Position numbers and translations under genes: made by a program | The notes under the pieces: model-generated | Seen by the model: only the letters and a program-made list of their open reading frames with translations | Databases searched by the model: none | What the model was told of the DNA's origin: nothing | Shown here: positions 11,619 to 24,910 of the stretch, in pieces | Numbering within the stretch: the stretch's first letter is position 1 | How the letters are laid out: every line of letters begins with the position of its first letter | DNA from: Membranipora membranacea | Taxonomy: Eukaryota; Bryozoa; Gymnolaemata; Cheilostomatida; Membraniporidae | Assembly (NCBI GenBank): GCA_914767715.1 | Contig: OU612065.1 | Location: 14,196,001-14,260,000 of the forward strand | DNA: 64,000 bases | Direction: 5' to 3'

Positions 11619-14468
11619 TCAGAATAGTAATAGTGATCTCCTAGTCCTTGCTCAATCATAAGACCATATAATGGTCACTTATTGACGATTGTACTCAAGA
11701 TAAAAAATAATCTACATGAGATTCAACCCATAGTTCTATACAGAGAAACTTTTTGAGTTTTTTTTATACGTCTTCATCCATATCCAATGAGATTCCAGAG
11801 GCAAATCAGCCATTCCAAACTTTCCCATATCCATCCAATAACAGCGTCACCTGCCGCCAGAGGTCGCAATTAACTCTAATTTCTTTTTTCTATATTTCTC
11901 AAACCTAATTTCTGTTGTTACAGTGTTTCCCATATTTTGATAATATTTTACGCTGGACTATGATTTTTGCTAACAGTTCTTTATGAATGTGAAGTAAAGA
12001 GAAAATAAAACTGCCTTAAAACTTGATACATAGTTCACAAAGTTGCGATGGGTGTCAGATCACCCCTTTGGCTTGGCCATTGAATTTTTTCCAGAGCCAG
12101 CCTGCAAGCAGATGAGAGAGGATGTTGATTTGGTTGGTTACGGTGGCACTGTAGACAGCCTTTCACAGAAGCTATTTCCTTTTCCGGTTGTCTGATATCT
12201 CATGTATTTTAGCTAAAATGTGTCAAACGAATTAATGAACTGTACTGGCTTGTTTTTGACTCATCATATTTCAAATAATGTGAGTGCACATAATCGGAGG
12301 CGCCTCACAGGGGTCACCTCGTAACATTGACTGTGATGACCTGCTGCGGTGTACTTGTATCACTTTGTACCTCTTGCCTGGATAGTAAATAGTAAACAAT
12401 CCAATTATATATCTAATCATATAATGAGATCAGCAGCAGCCGCTGCCATCTCACATCTCATCTCATCTAATCTCAGAAATCACAGCTCTATAATTTGCTG
12501 ACTGTTTGCCTAATTAACTAGAAATAACTTGTTATCATAGAAAATTGTTATGTTTGACTTCCTTTGGAAAGGAATAGAGCTCTATTCATCTGTCAATTAC
12601 ATGTTATTAGACAGAGATGTACTATTGATAAATATCAACACTAAGTTAGCCAGCGTGTCAGTTGTTAGTTTTATCGAGCCGAGGTTCATGTTCTCATAAG
12701 ATTTTCTGTCTATTAATTATTTTATTCTCTGATCTACGTTAACCTATTTGCGTATTTCGCAGATCAAACTTTCCATTAATATACACCATCTGATGTGGGA
12801 TGGCATATTGAGGCAACCTAAATTATAATGATCAATTAAATTCCTGAGCTTAATCTGGTCAGCATCATTTTTCTCGTTAAGAACTACAAGTATAATACAG
12901 TTTTTGGCTCTCAGAATATTATAGGGATCATACTGTAAATTCTCTTACCCCTTTAGATTCCAGTAAGTCAAAATGCTAGAATATCTATCAGTGTTCAAAG
13001 TATGTCACAATCTTAGCTCATGTGATTGCTAATTTGCTCATTAACAAGGCAAGGTAGCCTGATGGTTTGGGTAACAGTATATGATTCACCAGTAGGTAAG
13101 AAAAAGAAGGTGAGGAAAACCATGCATGAGTCTTGTCACTAGAAAACAGCCACATTGCCAGCAGTGTAACGACATAAGCACCACAATAGTTTTTTAGGTG
13201 ATTGATGAAGCGAAGGTCCATCAGCATCGCCACAATAGCAGAGGTCAGACTAGACCTCTGGTAATAATAAGTAACAATAAGTAACTAGTAAAATCGCTAA
13301 TGGGTTATACTGGGTAAGATTTTGAGTGTTTATACCTGTTAGAATAAAAACTGTAATATGTAGAAGTATGGTGTATTCTCATAAACCACTTAGTGATTAG
13401 TGATTACCCAAGATGGTCTGTATAAATAACCTAGAGTGGTTATAAAGTCACCCTTGAACACAATACAGTGGTCAAGTTCGATAACAGTAGACAGTAGATT
13501 GTATTCCAGTAGGTGATACTGGTTTGTTATGATGTTGTCTTGTGGTTAATAATGTTTCTGGTTGTAGTAGTACATCAGATAATCCTTAATGATGATGATG
13601 TTACACTGCCGAACCTTTTAACAAGTATTATTACATTATTTGTTGGTTGCGGTCAAAAACAAGATCTTATGGTAATTGAGATTTATCCATCCTATTAACC
13701 GTAAATCTATAAATCATTTTTGATTGGACATTCTTAATACGCATCCATCGCAAAGTTTGAACTCCAAGATAACGGTTACAGTGACAACCTGTTTGTTTCT
13801 GTTTGTTAGTAAAACTAGCCGCAGGAGGACAATTTATCGTGCATGGTAGCAGCTACACGGAGAATGGTTCAAATCAAAACTAGTGACAATTAGGTGAGTA
13901 CACTGCTGAATGGTCATTGAGATCCATAAAGGAAAGCAGACAGTCATTTTTAAGCTGTATGCCTGCAATTTCGAGAAACATGGATCTTTTCCTCTCCATC
14001 ATATCAAGTTACCAGTCATCATACCATATATTTCAAAATGTGTAGCCTATATATTGTATATATTGTATATGTTTTTGGCAGAGGAAGCACAACAAATTGC
14101 AATCCCATCAAACAATGTTCCATGTCGACACAAAGTATTAGGCTGCCTCTGTGGTATGCTGGAGTACAATGCCTGCTCAAGGTTCGCCTATGTCCTGTTC
14201 ATGTTGTTTGACATAATCAATGAAACAAAGAGTTCAAGGATATGCATTACACTGATTAACATTACCTTTGTAGTTGACTTCAGTCGAAAGTGGATATTCT
14301 CAGATTACATACAACTGCTCAGAGTGATAGATCTAGTATCAACTTAACAAAGCAGGCAATAATTTTCTATTCTTGCAAGTTGCAACGGAATCTAAAGAAT
14401 TTAAGTTTCTGGATTAGTGCGTGCAGATATTTTCTTACATATAGAGAAGGAAAGAAATCGGATAAAAA
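11619..14468. other. GLB1 3' flank and intergenic sequence, no supported gene
   Basis: The first part is probably the GLB1 3' UTR. A 145-codon open frame at 13910-14347 has no family similarity, low-complexity hydrophobic stretches and no paired splice signals, so I do not call it. No large repeat was seen. Confidence 0.5.
12004..12009 (+). terminator. Possible GLB1 polyadenylation hexamer
   Basis: AATAAA about 385 bases after the GLB1 stop codon, in A-rich sequence. It is the first canonical hexamer I noticed downstream, but nothing else marks the cleavage site. Confidence 0.4.
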
Positions 14469-14575
14469 ATGAGCACAGCTCTACATGACTTTGCCCAGCC
14501 TGAAGGTGACCATCAAAACTCCGCAGCTGTGATACCCAAGGCGGATATCTCATGCTCAAGCAAGCCGCTTCACAA
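14469..14575 (+). CDS. Possible alternative first coding exon of the four-helix membrane gene
   Basis: An ATG opens 35 codons plus two bases (starting MSTALHDFAQPEGDHQ) and runs straight into a consensus GTAAGT donor. It ends in phase 2, the phase required by the exon at 19696, so splicing would give …[15 protein letters not shown]…. The exon at 18661 also ends in phase 2 and joins the same acceptor. This could be an alternative promoter and exon, or an unrelated start exon. No RNA evidence is available. Confidence 0.35.
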
Positions 14576-17500
14576 GTAAGTGGAAAACCCATCACCTATG
14601 GCATTCCAGACTTGTTTCTGTAATGAAAACCTGCAGAGATTGGTAAATGAAATTTAAAGTAAAGGCTGTATGGTCGATAGGATCGAAATCATCCCAATGC
14701 GTTGGTTGCAATGATATGGTGGTGACAAACAGGCTTGTCATGCCCATATATAGCCAGTCTGGAAAAGTTTTTTGTTGGTGGGGGTATAGTCAACATTAGG
14801 ACACCAGTATAGCTTGTCATTTCAGTCTACCTACATAGGTATACATAATCATCCTATATGTACTAGCCCATCATTTCCAGGGGTTCAAAACTTTTCCAAA
14901 AGTTGTTGATATAGGTTGCGGCTCTCCCATTAAATTGTACACTTTCCTGCACAGCTGTTTTGGTGAAACATGATTTATTTCTTCAGCTGCTGCATAGCCG
15001 TAATCAGACATCTTTGTTGAAAAGGGTTTTTAATTAATCCAGTTAAATTACTTATCTTATCTTATGTTTACTGTCACCACCATGCAGGGATGAGTTTAAG
15101 CTATCCAGGCACACTTTTTTTTAAATAAGACACCAGGGTAATCAAAATTGCTTCAATGTGGGGCTGTGTTGCCAATTTTCAACGGCATTGGGGAGATGAG
15201 GGAACAAGTACCTAAAAAGGAAGTTGAAACTGCTGCTTTTTTGCGGCTGTAGATTTTGTTGTTAATTCACCCTATAAAAATGGTTGCTAGGTAGATTTCT
15301 TCACTTCTCCCTGTCCTATGTCTCTATGTCTTTTATTTTCCTGTCTTACATCTTCTTTTCTGGAAGTCCTTATAAATGGTGGCTTGTGTTGGGGCGTCTA
15401 ATCCTTTTTTAAAGACACACAGTTCTATCAACACTGGCATTTATGATCCTGATCGGATTTTCAATAATTGACATCACATTGATAAATGACAAGCTTAGTG
15501 ACTTGTAGGTTAGAATCCCACCCCAACCCATCATGATGTACTAACTTATAAATGATTCATAGCCACTTCTTTAATATACCACAAAATTTGATAATATAAA
15601 CCTATAATTACAACATGGCACAGCCAAGTTGATATTGTTCCACCTATAGCACAATGTTTTTCATATTCTACATACCAAATAACTATTTATTTTAAAGCAT
15701 GTTTTTTGTTTTTTACTCAAAACCTGTTTAGATCAGGGGCCCCTATATCATCTTCTAAACGCTTGCATGCGATTGTTACCTGGATGTATAATGTGTTCGA
15801 AAATTCGCCCGATAAAATATATAGATTCGGTACAGATAGTACCCACCATATAATATACTAAACATAAACATGCCTATATCACTATGGTTTTTTCATGGCG
15901 CCCACACTCAGAGGTTCCTCTTCACACATGTAGTGTGATGTATAATAGCTCCATCAGACTTGAAACTAATTTACAGGTTTATGCGTTTAACCAGCTGATG
16001 AACTGGATTCCTTATATACCATTGACATTTAAAAATGTTTAAGATAAGTTGGCTGCTGCTATTTTAAAATAAAAAATCATAAAATACTCTCAAATTAGAA
16101 TATCTAGTTAGGATATCAAAATATCACAGCCATCAAATCCTCAACTGAAGCTTTAAATGTTATAGTCAACTTAGGACCGAACTCTTAGGTGATAGTATCT
16201 GTCACTGCACTTTCAGATTGTGCACCAATAGTAAATCCTTCAAAACTAGTGAAGTGCTCAGAGGTTGCCAGGGATGATGGTTAGGAGCATTTCTTCATCA
16301 ACCGAATTCCCAACAATTCGGCTCTCAAACTACTTCAAGAACTGTGATAAAGCAAGCCAAGTTCTTAATTCCACATAATTGGCCCCCAATACCATTTATC
16401 AAGCATGCAGGTTGATTCCAATGGGAGATGCTGTTCTTGTACATTTAAGTCATGTACATATAATTTGCCCCACGAATATTTCAACTTTACATTTAAATTA
16501 CGTTTACATGAAACATAAAATATTGTTGAATCCGGTAGGTAGGTGTCACTTTAAAATGCGAGGTAAGTAACCATACTACAGTGAGATGAAAGAATGAGAG
16601 CAGGAAACAAACTACAGTCTCTGATATCAGCAGAGTGGCAGCAGGGAGGGTTGCAGATGCTTTTCATAATGGTTTTGTGGTCAGGGATTTCGGAGTTGCC
16701 TTCTCTAACTATATATAAAAGAAGACCACTTCTATATTATAAGTTTATTGAAAGCTGACAAATCCCTGAAAAATATTAATCATTACACAAGCAAGATAAC
16801 CTACCTTCCTAGGTTTTCACTCTTTGGCAGCAAGGCACCAGTTAACAATCTATATGACTACTAACTCATCGATTTCTAAACGAACTAATTAAAACATATA
16901 ACACAGGAGCGGTGTAAAGATAAAACTTACAGTAATATGGGAACAAAGCTGTAATATGATGAACACAATGACTAAATGTTATGGCTAGTTAGCCGTCTCA
17001 AAGGTGACCAATTTACAAAAGGTTTGAGATTGATTAGAAGTATGATCTTTCAGTTGAATATTAATCTGAAATTTTAAAAAAACTATTTATAGTTGCATAT
17101 CATTTGGCTGATTTAATGTCTGTCAGGTTATTGACTCCCAAGAAGTCACTATACATTGTTTATCGGCTATTTTATCCTGCCCCCTGACTAGCAAGGCATA
17201 CTACGCCTCCTAAAAATCAGCAAGCAGGCTTCAATATTATTTTAATTATTATGAAGCTGGTGTATGATCAAACTATATATATTAGATTTTAATGCTAATG
17301 CATCACAGTCTCCCAAACACATGACTAAATAGACTGCTAAAGTGACAATGCCATATTGACATTGCTCATTTCAGACATGGGTAGGCAAAAGAGGAGAGGT
17401 TAATATTTGATTAGAAAACCACTTATTCACCATGAGTAAAGATAAATTAAGCACAGTACGGAGTACGCCTGTACCTTATCTGAGGAGTTTCTCTTTAGAT

Positions 17501-18660
17501 TTTTTACAGCTACGGAAAAGAGCTGAAAAACCACTCCTCAAGTAGGTATAACAAAACTTCTGTTCGTGATGAAATAGTCCTAAATACTTGTATAGTGCAA
17601 ACCTGTCTAAGTGGCAAATAATAATTTCACAATATAAGCAGCATCTGTTGATAAAAAGGGCAACATTTGTAGCTCACAGGTTAAGAGCATGTGACAAGGG
17701 TGCGATATTGGTCAGATTTGCTCCATAATCTTACAGTTATTGAAACATTAATGGCTAAGAGCTTGCTACCTTTATGTAGCATCGCAATAAAATGGTTTTT
17801 TTGGCGGTCACACCACTTATTTATGATCAATCCTCAATAGCAATTTCGATAATAACAGAGGATAAATATCTACCTGTTTTGTCAGTGCTAATAATCCGTG
17901 TATTTCCAATGCTTTATAGAAAGCAGACTGTCCACATTCCCTCCGTATGGTACACAACTACAGATCATAATGTATTAGCAGCAATCACATTTGCTAACTT
18001 TTTAGCTTTATCACAAAATGGCATTATAGACATAGTTCAGAGTATTTTGCGATTCATTTGGAACTGATGAGCCAGGAAACTTTAGATGTGATGAGCCATG
18101 GTTGGGAGCTGGAAAACTAGACAACCCAAGACAATTTTTTAAATGGAGTTACTCTTGATATGGATATGAAATTTTGCATGTCTGTAGGCCTGCACAAGCG
18201 GACTTGTGTTTTGTCACCAGCATAGGATACATAAGATTTGGAACTGGCTTGTGAGTAGGGTCGCATTTTCGGGTCTTGCACGATTAAATGTCTTGCTCTA
18301 TCACATTAATTTATTGGTCAGATACGGTGAAGTCTGGCTTTTCAAAAGCACCGCCCCTATTGAACAATGGTTGTAATGCCAACGTGACACCCTATAATTG
18401 CACTGCAGTCAGGAGCGCATGCCCAACAATTTACTAAGGCATTATTAGATCTCTCATGAGGGAACAAGTGCATATCTTGGTAGTTCCCTCAGAACTACAC
18501 GCTGGTAGTTTCATCATCACGGCAAAACTCAAACATTCCAAGCAGCTTGTTCCCTGTAATAGGCAGCACATGTGAACCAAAGAAGAAATAGAAGAAGCTC
18601 TCATTGTAAAAAAGGACTATCTTTAAATTGTGTTAGTCTTTGTGCCAGCATTTTTTAACC
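14576..18660. other. Intergenic or intronic, no supported gene
   Basis: A/T-rich sequence with short random ORFs, including a 91-codon frame at 17792-18067 that has no recognisable family and no splice context. If the 14469 exon belongs to the downstream gene, this stretch is its first intron. Confidence 0.45.
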
Positions 18661-21600
18661 ATGGACGACAACACACTGCTGCATGGAGCGTAAGTTAATA
18701 TGAATTCAAATTTTTCAGCACCAACTGATCCCTCAAAATTTCAGGTGGGAGGCAGTCTGGTCCCAAACCTAGCGAGGCAGCAACCCCTTCCCCTGAGCAG
18801 ACATAATTGTTTTTGTACATTTCTGATCATGAGTTAGTCCCGAAAATAGAATTATTTCCATATTCTGTCAAGTATAATGACTAAGTATATTATTTTTATT
18901 GATAATAAGGACTTCATACAACATCAATGATGTTGGTGACCATTTTAGTGCGTCTTTCCTGACGTAGGGCTTTTAAGATCAATTGGAACTATTTGATGTC
19001 TAGATGCCTATATTAAGTGCATTTTCATATTTAAAATTCTTTGAATTCTATATACATAACAGAAGATGGTACACAATAAACATGATTATGCTGGTGGTCA
19101 TTGCATCTCATCTAGTTTACACTCTGCATCTATCGTATAAGAGATAGATATGTCCCTATGTGATGACAGTATGCACGGGAGGGGACATGGAGTCAAATTT
19201 TGTGACCAAGTTTGAATTTTTCGTTGAGATGAATATTTGCAAGTTTTCACTTATAAAATCCACACAACTTGTCAATGATGAAATAAGTGAATCAGCGAAA
19301 GGAACAACTTCTTCATGTGAGGAATGCAGATTAGCATGAAGTGTGAAATATCATCAGCTGTTGTCAAGCCTCAATAGAGTAGGCAGGCAGCGTTCTCTTT
19401 CTGGAGCTCTGCTTCATACAAAAGCAGACTATTACAACACCAATACTGAAATTTTAAATCTTAAATTGTCGAACGCAATCAATAGTTTAATTCCTTTTTT
19501 TATTAATTATTTTTTTAATAGTCAATACTTGTGCAGGTCCAGAGGGATGCTTGGATGGCACATTCCGATATCTCAATGGCCAAACAGATATACTGAAACC
19601 AAATTACTTTTGACCAAGAGTTTCTTCATAAAACATCATAATCTAACCTGACACAACACAAGCTTTCACGAGGATTTTTTTTAATTTGCTTGCAGGAAGC
19701 AGAGTAGTGCAGATCTACAGAGTCGTTTAAAATCACGGAAGATACTCGGCGTCGGTGCGACTGATGATGGCCTTGATATACACAGATCCAAAGTCAGTAC
19801 TACTTATGCATTTATATTTTTGATGATGTCCGCCCTTCCATAGTCAAGCAAAAATACTGTAACTGGAAGAACTAGGTTTTAAATATAATGATCTACGGGG
19901 CTTATTTATTGAGGTGTAGTTGGACAGTATACAGAACCTTGGTTAGCTTAATCTAGCCTCCCTTGACAAGCTTTGATCGGTGTGGGGTGGGGAACAGCTT
20001 TGTCCCCCCACCCACCGAACAAAGCTTTTCAAGACAGGCTAAATTAAACTGAACCTGACTCTTCTGTCCGGTTAGTGCGGTACTTGCTGTGCCTCTATAT
20101 GTGGGAAGCTGATATTGTCGCTTCACTTTCGAACATGTTATTTTGGCAAGTGGTCCATCATAATTATCATGTTGGGTACTTCAATGTTTTCACACATTTA
20201 CGGAAGAAGCAGGCCTATAGTCTCTGATGTTTAACCTGTATAATACTGCAGTTAGTGAAGAGGCTCATAGATGTTTTCATCTGAAGTTTTCTTCTGATCG
20301 TTATCAATGATGCTATGCGAGTTTTCAAGCAAGTAATTTGTGGCTGTGTGAGTTAAAGGCGTACTAAGAGGCAGGTACAACCTAATGGTAAACATGATTG
20401 TTATCACCAACCCTGCCATCATAACATAACACATCTGTAAGGCCAGACTGTGACAACACGATGACCAAAACTGGAGGTGTAAATTGTTAGCATTGATATT
20501 GATTTCTTCATACATTAAATGCAACCAGCAGCTCTAGTGTTGTGATCATAAACATTATGAAAGAGTTTTTATATGTTTATGGTTCTGTTGAAGCATTAAT
20601 GTGGGCAGTATTGTTTCTCTTCTACAGTTGAGCCAGATTCTTGGAGCAAATGATGCAGTTTTAAATGCAAACAAGATACCAGCAGGGATACAGTGGTGGA
20701 ATTGCTTTCTATCAGTTTACTTAACTTTGAATGCATTTTTGGTATGTATTGAATGATCGTATGATCAAATATGAACTATACATTATCGATCAAATTTCAG
20801 TAGTAAGTCCATATACCCGCCCACAATCACAAAAAGCGTATTATTTGGTTGTGAAAGTACCCATTTCCACTATAAAGGAAGTTGACGCTAATGCGAGTCT
20901 TGCATTTGATCCCGCTGCTAACCTGAATGTTTACATGTTTACATGCAAGTTTGGCCTATCATCCCTGTAAAGTTATATATGGGGTACCTTGTGATTTCAA
21001 ACGGGAAGAAAGTTATTTCAGGAGCACATGCTGACAGTGTGAGAAAATTGGGTAGATTAGCTGATTTCCTTTAATCTGTTCTCCTCTCCAAGGCAAACCA
21101 AAGTTGTTAATACTGTTCATAAGTGGAGCGATTCTAAGATAATTGCAGATAACTATTGAGAGTATCAAGTCTGTGTTCCTTCAACCTGGATCAATAGTCA
21201 GATGTCCATGTTTTTGTCCAATGACTTTAATCATAGTTAGAAGCTGTCTAAATCAATAGGTTTTTCCATGGAACCAGAAGAATATGTTGATAAATGCTGC
21301 TTACTGAGATTGATATGTCTCATCTGTGGTGGATGACATGAATGTGAGGTCATACCTGTGTGCTGAGTTCAACTGTTGGTAAAATCAATAAGTGATTCTA
21401 TGTCATCTAGGAGTGCTCATAGGTGTCATCAGATGAGACTTAACTGTATCGTTTTCCAGCGTATGAATTCTTTTCAGCCCATAGATCGGACCTTGATTCG
21501 TCTTTTTATGTCTGTATTGTATGTTTGATTCCAGTCAATTGCCCTCCCTGCTGCATACAGTAATATGATGTTTGGTGGTACACAGTCACCCTCAATACTT

Positions 21601-22976
21601 TACAGTACTGTTACCCTCTGTAAGTATCACATTGTTTCGACTTATGAAGTCGTATTCACATTGAAAAAGACTTTATTTTTTTCCATTCCGATCTAGTACC
21701 TACCCAGGTGTTTGATAAATTGTTTACATAGCTAAGGTAGTTGGCAACTGTTGAGATAAAATGCTCTGATCTTTCTTGACCAGACCATGACCTTGACCTA
21801 GAAAGACTTAAAACTTACAACCCAACTGCTAACTTTTTCTGTGATCAGATAGATCTAAAGTCAAATTTACTTGAAATCGTCAGTTGAGGAAGGGTATGTC
21901 CGACATTATTGTCATTTGGTCCTAGCGGTTATAACTGTGCCGAGTAAATATATTTAAATAAATTATGACCTTTTTCTGTAGGTCTAGGATTCCCATTTGT
22001 AGCGATGACCCAGGCATACGAAAAGACCGTACAACAGTGGTTGTTGTTGTCAGCTGAGATTTTCCTATTTGTGCATGGTGCAGGTGAGCATAATGATTAA
22101 ATACATATAGACCATTCTTATTAGCCTGTTGTGACCCACTGACGGAACAAGGTTTATCAAGACGGCTATATTCTTCAATGGGCTGACACCATTGATATAT
22201 ACTCATATATATTTCATATCAATGGCTGACACAGTAAGGGGAATCTTTTTGATTGGGAGTTATCGTCTACTTTTGTAGGTTAGGACAACTTATCATTTAA
22301 CTAGGATTAATGGTGTAGGCAGAGAGGGTGGGATGAATAATCCCACCCTCCCTGGTGTAGGATGAATAATAGCCACTAGCCAGGCCATACATAAATTATG
22401 ATCCATGGAACAACAAACATCATAGAAGGCATTTTTACATATTATAACTACAGAGATATTACCGAATGTGTAGGCACTCCCGCAAAACTCCCGGCTTGGC
22501 CCATACCAAGTTGTAGGCATTACACCCTGTTACAGAATTATTGAAGTTTTGTTCTCCCCACTATCAATAATCAAGCATTTCTATGGCAAATTTAACATAA
22601 CATGGCATCTACCTAGTCTGGGCTTTATGAATGACAAACTCAAAGTCCAAGGAAGGTCAAAAAGTACACAAGTCACTGAATAAGTATATATGAAATATTA
22701 ATGTGAATTCCAATAATTGTGCAGTAAGTGTGCATTGTATATGACTTATCTGTTTTCTCAGGGGCATTCTATGGAGGAGTCTTAAAAGCTTTGATCTTGT
22801 TAACTCTCCTATTCCTCACCAACACTTGGTACATGTTGACACTCTCATCAGACACAGCTGCCGTATTTGAAATATTACGCAAATTCTTCAGTAACTCTCG
22901 CAATAGCTTTGAGGATAGCTACAACAACATGACTACTTCCTACCAAAGCTCATTGCCAAGCAAAAAGATGGAATGA
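18661..22976 (+). CDS. Unrecognised four-helix membrane protein, 6 exons, 213 aa
   Basis: Exons: 18661-18689, 19696-19792, 20628-20741, 21535-21619, 21982-22083, 22762-22976; every junction is GT/AG and frame closes to a TGA. The first exon gives MDDNTLLHG in a good start context. A basic, hydrophilic N-terminal region ([14 protein letters not shown], residues about 17-30) is followed by hydrophobic helices at about 65-90, 99-120, 127-145 and 146-170. A polar, Ser/Asn-rich tail ends in KKME. The layout of a cytosolic basic N-terminus with late membrane helices loosely recalls CAMLG/GET2-type receptors, but the helices do not resemble CAMLG and I do not assign it. It is probably a multi-pass protein of the secretory pathway. 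Exon structure is well supported by phases; function is unknown. Confidence 0.75.
19933..20057. repeat. Imperfect inverted repeat, MITE-like, in an intron of the four-helix gene
   Basis: The left arm runs GAACCTTGGTTAGC… through TTGACAAGCTTTGATCGGTG to a G-rich centre. The right arm is its imperfect reverse complement, running from the C-rich centre through CACCGAACAAAGCTTTTCAA to the final GAACCTGAC. Arms are about 55 bases with mismatches. A fragment with the same right-arm pattern lies at 22119-22166. Confidence 0.7.
22324..22350. repeat. Short perfect hairpin
   Basis: GAGGGTGGGA, seven bases TGAATAA, then TCCCACCCTC: a 10-bp perfect stem in an intron of the four-helix gene. The loop word GGATGAATAAT recurs about 20 bases later. 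Confidence 0.75.
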
Positions 22977-24696
22977 TCAGATTATACTGATAATGGTTTG
23001 ATGCCCATTGGTTCCCCATACAGAAGTTAACACAATGAAGGAGAGCAAACATGTGATTGTAAATATATGAATATATCATGCAACTTCTGAATCTCTCAAC
23101 ATCGATGACGTGCTTAATCGTTGTTGGGCGGTGGTTGCAGTATCCATTATGAAACCCCATTCCTCATCTGTTCTTTGCAAAGCATGTTCAGAGTTATGGC
23201 TGCGGATGGTGGTTGACCAAAAACCATAGAGCTAGTACTAGCTCATTATGGAGGTGCTCTGGCTGCGCTGTGAGACGCAGAATGTTTCCAGTTAGTAGTT
23301 GTTTACTTGGGTGTACCATCCATTTTTCTCTTGAACATCTAGTCATTTTGTGTTGTTTTAAACAAGCGTTTACGATTTATATTATACGCTTTATTTGCAC
23401 TGCCCAATGTGTCAAGGCGAACTATGAACACTAAGAGTGAGTTCAGGTTTCAATTATTAAAGTTTAGGTGGATGGTACCTAGCATAACCTCATTTTTAAA
23501 GTTGAACTTTTAAAAGCCACTGGAAAGTTTTCGTGATCAGTTTTTTTTTCTTTGTATTTTTCTGAAACCTTTATATCCCAATCCATGAATCATTGATTCT
23601 CATTCAGCTCTCATGAAAGTGTATGTCGCTACACTGATGTATGTAATATATGACGAATGACACTTTCCATTAATTATCGTATTTTATGTGTATTCTATAA
23701 TATTATAATAATATAATAGCTATCACATTTCAAACTTTGGCATTATTTTATGTTTTGTTGGTTTTGCTGAATGTAATAATATGTATTGGTTTTTCTGTAA
23801 TAGACCATTGTACTAAATACATTATAGTTATCAAAATAATTATGTGGCGCTCATAAATCTCGCCTGTTTTGTCAACCTTCATTAGTATGCAAAAGCTCAA
23901 ATTGGAATTGCTCTGGTTGTAAGATACATTTTTTAATCATTGGTAAGAGCATGGAAAGTTTTGTAGGAGTTGTCTTACACTGGATCATGTTAGCGATAAT
24001 AGCCCAAGTACTTGGATATTATTGAAAGCCCAACTCTGCTGCAGACATAAACTGGTGTAGCCACTAACAAAGTTTGCAGATAGTAATGTGCTAGTTAGAG
24101 CTTTTGATATCCAGTCGCTTTGTTTGATACTCCCGTGGGTGTATCGTATTAAAAATTGAATGGCTATATTATCAGACAGAGGGTCTGATAGTTTTAGATC
24201 AGAATTAAAATTCTGTCCCTGTGTGATTTAAGTTGTTTGGCTTATGTCACTCAAGATTGAGATATTTGTCTCATCGGTAACAATACAATAAAAAGTCATA
24301 GTCAACTGTACAGTTAATAATAGAAGTTGGCTCTGTAACAAATAGTACATATCACCGCTGCATTTACTGTTTTCAGCTGGTTATGAGGCAGTCTCAAATC
24401 ACCTACAGGCACCTTAAAGGTCAGAGCAATGAAGTGTCACTACAACATCCACTACTTTACATATAAATAGAAGTATTTTATGCTAATTGTTGCTGACTGT
24501 TATGCCGGTTTATTTTGAAGGGGTTCTAAGGTAGCACAATACAATCAACCACTATTACAATGAAGTTTTGGCGTATCAGAGTGTAGCTAGACACATACAC
24601 TTCACATAATTTCACAGGAATATTCTCACAAACCCTGAACTGAACAATCACATGATCCCTTCTGTAGTGCTATGCTGGGATAAATAATGATGGGCG

Positions 24697-24743
24697 CCAG
24701 GGGTTCGTAAGTCAGACAATCCAGGGGTTCGTAAGTCAGACAG
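24697..24743. repeat. 24-bp tandem duplication
   Basis: CCAGGGGTTCGTAAGTCAGA with a short tail is present twice head-to-tail, identical over 23 of 24 bases. It is probably a recent local duplication. Confidence 0.9.
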
Positions 24744-24861
24744 TTCAAATCAATGAACTCCCACTTCAGTTCATTAGACAGATAATATTTCGCAGTTTAG
24801 AACTTTACCCAGAATATACAGATACATTTCAGTGCAAGTCCTCAAACTTTCGATGAGATGA

Positions 24862-24910
24862 TGGTAGTGGCATTCCGCTACATATGGTTGATGGTGGAAT
24901 GCCACTACCA
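24862..24910. repeat. Hairpin with 15-bp perfect arms
   Basis: TGGTAGTGGCATTCC at 24862-24876 is followed by its exact reverse complement at 24896-24910, with a 19-base spacer. The sequence resembles the core of the larger hairpin at 38472-38593. Confidence 0.85.

Noticed and set aside
13910-14347. 145-codon open frame on the plus strand
   Set aside because: No recognisable motif, runs of low-complexity hydrophobic residues, and no supporting splice or polyadenylation context.
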